Positions 60,110 through 64,000 of a stretch of 64,000 nt of DNA are shown here, in pieces. The DNA comes from Congeria kusceri. Taxonomy: Eukaryota; Mollusca; Bivalvia; Myida; Dreissenidae. The stretch is taken from NCBI GenBank assembly GCA_027627225.1, contig CM051034.1:44687548-44751547 (forward strand), given 5' to 3'. Each line of letters starts with the position of its first letter. The first letter of the stretch is position 1. Position numbers and translations under genes: made by a program. The notes beneath the pieces are model-generated. The model did no database searches. It was not told the origin of the DNA and worked only from the letters and a program-made list of their open reading frames with translations.

Positions 60110-61045
60110 ATCGGAACAAGAAGAATAACATCAACAAGAGCCCCACCACCAACACCACCCCAGACAATAAGAGTGGTGAACGGACATCAGATCCTCGGAT
60201 ATTATTATCCCCTTCGTAAAAAACAAACAAAAAACCCCCACAAAAACAAACAAACTGGCCATCCTGAATGTTCCATGGCCGGCAATATCCCCTTCCTTTA
60301 TGTTTTTGCTTATTACATTGTTTCGTATATTTTCACAGATATCGATGTATTGCTTTCTCCTTCCTCTTACATAGGAAGACAAATGGCACACATGTCAAGA
60401 TTTAAGACACTCATAAAAGCACCATGACCACCACCACCACCACCACCACCACCACCAACAACAACAACAAGAAGCTAGACATGCTTATTAGCTTGTTTCG
60501 TATCTTTTATTCAAGATTTAAGACACTCTTAAAACCACCTTGACCACCACCACCAACAACAACAACAACAAACCAGACATGCTTATCAGCTTGTTTAGTA
60601 TCTTTTCAAAGATATCGATGTTTTCCTTCCCCCACCCCCCACCTTAGGTAGCAAGAACGGTCAAGTTTTAAGACTCTCTTAAAACAACCACCGCCACCTA
60701 CAGCACCGCCACCAGCAGCAACAGCAGCAACAGCAACAACAACAAGCCAGGCTCGATTAGTACAGTGTTTTCGTACATTTTCATCTGATATCGATGTATT
60801 GCTTCCCCCATCCCCTTAGGTAGCAAGGCAGGTCAAGATTTTAGATTCTCTTAAAACAACCACCACCACCTACAGCACCGCCACAAGCAGCAACAGCAGC
60901 AACAGCAGCAGCAGCAAGAACAACAACAAGCCAGACATGATGAGTACAGTGTTTTCGTAACTTTTCATCTGATATCGATGTATTGTTGCCCCCTTAAATG
61001 GCAGACATGTCAAGAGTAAAGACTCACTTAAAACAAAACTGCTGA
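60110..61045 (+). repeat. Composite tandem array with internal (ACC)n, (AAC)n and (AGC)n tracts
   Basis: The box tcaagatttaagacactc recurs at 60395, 60511, 60661, 60833 and 61010. Each is followed by a CAN-triplet tract, then acaagccagacatg and, where complete, tttcatctgatatcgatgta. Spacings of 116, 150, 172 and 177 bp reflect changing triplet lengths. CAG/CAA triplets appear mainly in the last two units, CAC/CAA in the first two. A more diverged unit lies at 60110-60394. ORFs here are not genes. Confidence 0.88.
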
Positions 61046-61214
61046 ACTATAAATATTTGACCAACCCTTAATTAACCGGATAGCATAAGGAATTCGATGC
61101 CATACCGTGTAATTATTTCTGGGGTGTACGGATTTAAACACTAGAGGCACGCGTATGGGATGGTGTCACGAAATTATCTTCAAATCACAATCAGTGTAAA
61201 CAGAGTTGAACATG

Positions 61215-61432
61215 TCAAATATAATCATCATCATTATCATAATCATTATCATCATTATCATAATTATTATAATAAGTATCATCATCATTATCATCATCAT
61301 CCACATCATTATCAAAATAATAATAATAATAATCATCATCATCATCATTATCATCATCATCTTCATCGCCATCAGCGCCATCATCATCATCATCGTCATC
61401 ATCATCATCATTATCATAATCAACGACAAAAC
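61215..61432 (+). repeat. (ATC)n / (ATT)n microsatellite
   Basis: Imperfect ATC and ATT triplets. ORFs rich in His, Ile or Met on both strands are artefacts. Confidence 0.95.
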
Positions 61433-61627
61433 ATAATCATCTGACATTGCAGTTATGTTGCATATCACACACATCACAGATTCGTATGTATTTTCATGAT
61501 TGCCTTAGACATTACCTTTACACAATAAATCAGTGAAAGATCACCGGTTTAATAACTATTCGTATTATCCGAATTACTTCATCCGTACAAATAACTACAG
61601 CGGTCTAGATTTGAATTAAACAATAAA

Positions 61628-61881
61628 TGAGGCATGGCGTGGGAAAACCGGGCTTAATGCACGTGCGTAAAGTGTCGTCCCGGATTAACCTGTGCAGTCC
61701 GCACAGGCTCATCCAGGACGACACTTTTCGCCTACAGTATATTTTTGTTTAGAAGAGACTTCCTTGAAACAGAAAATACCATAAAAGCGGAAAGTGTCGT
61801 CCTGGATTAGCCTGTGCGGACTGAAGAGGCTAATCCGGGACGACACATGCATTAAGCCCGATTTTCCCACGACACGCCTCA
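61628..61881. mobile_element. Foldback MITE family A, copy 2
   Basis: The left arm is tgaggcatggcgtgggaaaa, then cttaatgcacgtgcgtaaag and tgtcgtcccgg. The right arm mirrors it and ends ttttcccacgacacgcctca. About nine bases (the ctttacgca part) are missing from the right arm. The centre cgcctacag ... cataaaagcgg is the reverse complement of copy 1 at 35953. The two copies differ mostly by substitutions, so neither is very young. Little else lies in 61882-62255. Confidence 0.9.
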
Positions 61882-62255
61882 TATAATACGGTGGCATACA
61901 AGTCAACATGTTTCAACAACCGTTTCTGTAACTGTAGTGTCAAACATATCTCGTCGTATGTCACATGTTAATGTTTGCAAAACAACATTTATCATTATTG
62001 CAAAACGATTTGATGCTATTTGACAGATTTTTAATATATTCTTTTACCTATAAATGTCATTTGTAATTAATCTGTCGCGTTGTATAATTGTTGACGTTGT
62101 CTGCTAAGCGTCGAAATCAAACGTGAACGTTAGAAACGAGCGCGACGTGTCTGTGCAATTGACGTTTATATTAAACGTATAAATGAACTATATTGAATAC
62201 ATTTAGAAGTATGGCGGATGGAATGGAACGTGTAAAGAAATATAATGTAAATTTA

Positions 62256-62591
62256 AGAAATATTTTTTGATTTATCGTTGTTTATCGGCCAATAAACAAC
62301 GATTTGGAGTTCTGATGCGTAGGAATTAAACCACGAGGGCTTTAGCCCGAGTTGTTTAATAGCCACTTATCAGAACGACAAATAGTTGTTTATTGGCAGA
62401 TAAAGAACGATAATGCAACAATTATTTCGATTCTTACATGATTTCACATATATTTTACAATTGCAATTGGAACTACTTTTTACCATGCTCTGCTCAAAAT
62501 CGGAACTTCTTTTTGCGCTGTTAATGGGTAGTTTAACAACGATAATTGTGTTCTTTGTGTATAGAAAACTTAGCGAGTATCATGTTAGAAT
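62256..62591 (+). mobile_element. MITE family D, copy 3 (uninterrupted)
   Basis: The left hairpin at 62274-62303 is identical over 30 bases to that at 58748-58777. The core gatgcgtaggaattaaacca and cgagggctttagcccgagtt is continuous where copy 2 carries a SINE. The inner right arm lies at 62384-62430, and the right half ends around catgttagaatatta. The 63-codon plus ORF inside the right half is not a gene. Confidence 0.88.
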
Positions 62592-62778
62592 ATTAGTTTA
62601 TTAAAGTTTATTCAAATTGAACATGTAACAATTTCAATGCAATGCAGATATAAAATCCGTAGGAGGACGTTGTCATTTTATTCAACAGAAAAAACAAAGT
62701 GTTCAGAAATAAGACCATAAAACGGTATCATAAAAGCCCGTTGAATACTCGTCAACGGAGTGGAAAATAACTAGACTG

Positions 62779-62957
62779 CATTCGTCAAATAGTTCATCTG
62801 CAAAACAAGACTTTAAGGCGACTCGCGCGCTAAGCTATGCCAGCTTTAAAACGCAGTATCCAGCTTTTAAAACGATACTGCGTTTTTTATAAATGCATAC
62901 AGTTCATCTGCAAAACATGGCTTGAAAGCGACTCGCGCACTAAGCTATGCCAGCTTC
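62779..62957 (+). repeat. 110-bp diverged duplication flanking a hairpin
   Basis: The block agttcatctgcaaaaca ... ctaagctatgccagctt occurs at 62791 and 62901. Between the copies a perfect 13-bp inverted repeat (AAAACGCAGTATC / GATACTGCGTTTT, 13-base loop) lies at 62848-62886. Confidence 0.88.
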
Positions 62958-64000
62958 TGTAACGATAGTTCATTCGTCAATAGGTTATCTGCAAATCTAG
63001 ACGCAAACGAAACTATTTCGCTCAATTATGTGTGATTATTTTCAAATTCGAAATAAGTACAGCAAAACATCGCTACTCTTGTGCTTAATTATGTCAGATT
63101 CCTTCCGCAATTAATATATTGAGTGTATATGTCTTGCAATAACATGAACTGTATATATAAATACATCTGTCTGGAACACGTTTAAAAATGTAGTAAACGA
63201 AAGGTGCTAGAATAAGTTTTAAGACATTAAAATACTGAGCTCATTTTGTATACATGTTCGCCAAAAGCAATAAGACAACTTTTGAAAAGGCATGTGCAGA
63301 ACGTTGTTATTCTGTCGACAAACATCGTACTTTTGACTAGGGAATTAATAAGAAACGATATTCGAACCAATGTGACTCATAATATTCACAGGTCATCAGA
63401 CTCATCAACATTAATTTTAATGTTATCTAAAATTTTACGATTTTTTGAAAGACATTCATGAAAATATATCTGTTCTCGTGCATAACTCGAAAAGCGTTTA
63501 CATCATTTTCCATTCATTGCATTCTTGTTTATGTAGAGTTAAGGTGTTTAAATAATCGCTCTCTTTACAAAACAGTCAGATTTAAATAAACGTGCAGCCT
63601 AAAATTGGAGCGGTGTAACTTGATACGAGATTATACATTCTGCATGTTAGTATGCTATTGCAACGTTATGGTGTCAGTCTGTATAGTTTAAGGCACCAGT
63701 TTCTCATTGCGTTTGTGTATTAACATGAAACAACAGACTGATTGTTGCCTGTTTTATTACCTCTTCTAGGCTTCTACCAACCTTCTATCATTAGTTATTT
63801 AAAGGACGCCGCGTTTTTTCTTCTTCTTTGAATTAGGAGTACTTTATTGTTTCAGTGGTCTAATCTGACACAAAAGAATAGTATCACAGGCAGTTAATCG
63901 ATTAATTTACACCGGTCACCGAACATGTAAGATAGGGTTACATTCCACGAATATTGTGAAACGTCAGTCATCTTAAGGAAGGAACCTATTCAAACTATTT
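62958..64000. other. Right end of the window, no recognised features
   Basis: AT-rich. The 71-codon plus ORF at 63246-63461 lacks splice or domain support. No repeat was noted. Confidence 0.4.

Overview
The window reads as gene-poor nuclear DNA from an animal, most likely a bivalve mollusc. Base composition is AT-rich. There are no operons, ribosome binding sites or long non-repetitive ORFs. Candidate coding pieces are short exons bounded by GT/AG splice sites. The repeats are those of an invertebrate genome: tRNA-derived SINEs, foldback MITEs with long inverted arms, minisatellites of 18 to 177 bp and many (ATC)n, (GTA)n and (GTG)n tracts. Several dispersed repeats look like ones I remember from bivalve genomes, possibly a dreissenid mussel. 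That assignment rests on memory, not on a search.

The best gene candidate is on the minus strand and crosses the left third. Exon 1 (22700-22684) holds the start codon, exon 2 (20103-20049) completes a textbook signal peptide, and exon 3 (740-458) encodes 94 residues before the gene runs off the left edge. The three intron phases agree (phase 2, then phase 0). Exon 3 has a weak resemblance to the N-terminal core of FGF8/17/18-type growth factors. If the model is right, the second intron is 19.3 kb. It holds most of the repeats up to 20 kb and, on the opposite strand, a small possible two-exon Ig-like gene (7738-8650). Other exon-like ORFs are listed with low confidence.

Repeat layout from left to right: trinucleotide tracts (0.9-1.35 kb); a 57-copy 24-bp minisatellite (4.3-5.8 kb); an old dispersed repeat (6.7 kb); an element at 8.1 kb with an inverted partner at 32 kb; a 100-bp array (8.8 kb); MITE family D (9.8 kb); 44-bp and 21-bp arrays (15.2-16.4 kb); a 42-bp array (17.7-18.6 kb). 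A quiet zone at 22.7-30.4 kb lies upstream of the candidate gene. Next come a 79-bp array (30.4 kb), MITE family A (36.0 kb), a (TG)40 compound tract (36.5 kb), an 82-bp satellite (37.9-39.0 kb), a 58-bp array (39.7-40.5 kb), another foldback MITE (41.2 kb), a perfect 165-bp duplication (49.8 kb), a CpG-rich patch (51.8-52.3 kb), a SINE (54.0 kb), a segmental duplication of purine tracts (54.3-55.9 kb), a GTG/GTA block (55.9-56.5 kb), a MITE split by a SINE (58.7-59.2 kb), 44-bp and composite CAN arrays (59.7-61.0 kb), a second family A MITE (61.6 kb) and a third family D MITE (62.3 kb).

I found no viral genes, CRISPR array, rRNA or functional tRNA gene. All long ORFs (477, 323, 200, 197 and 173 codons) are by-products of tandem repeats whose period is a multiple of three.
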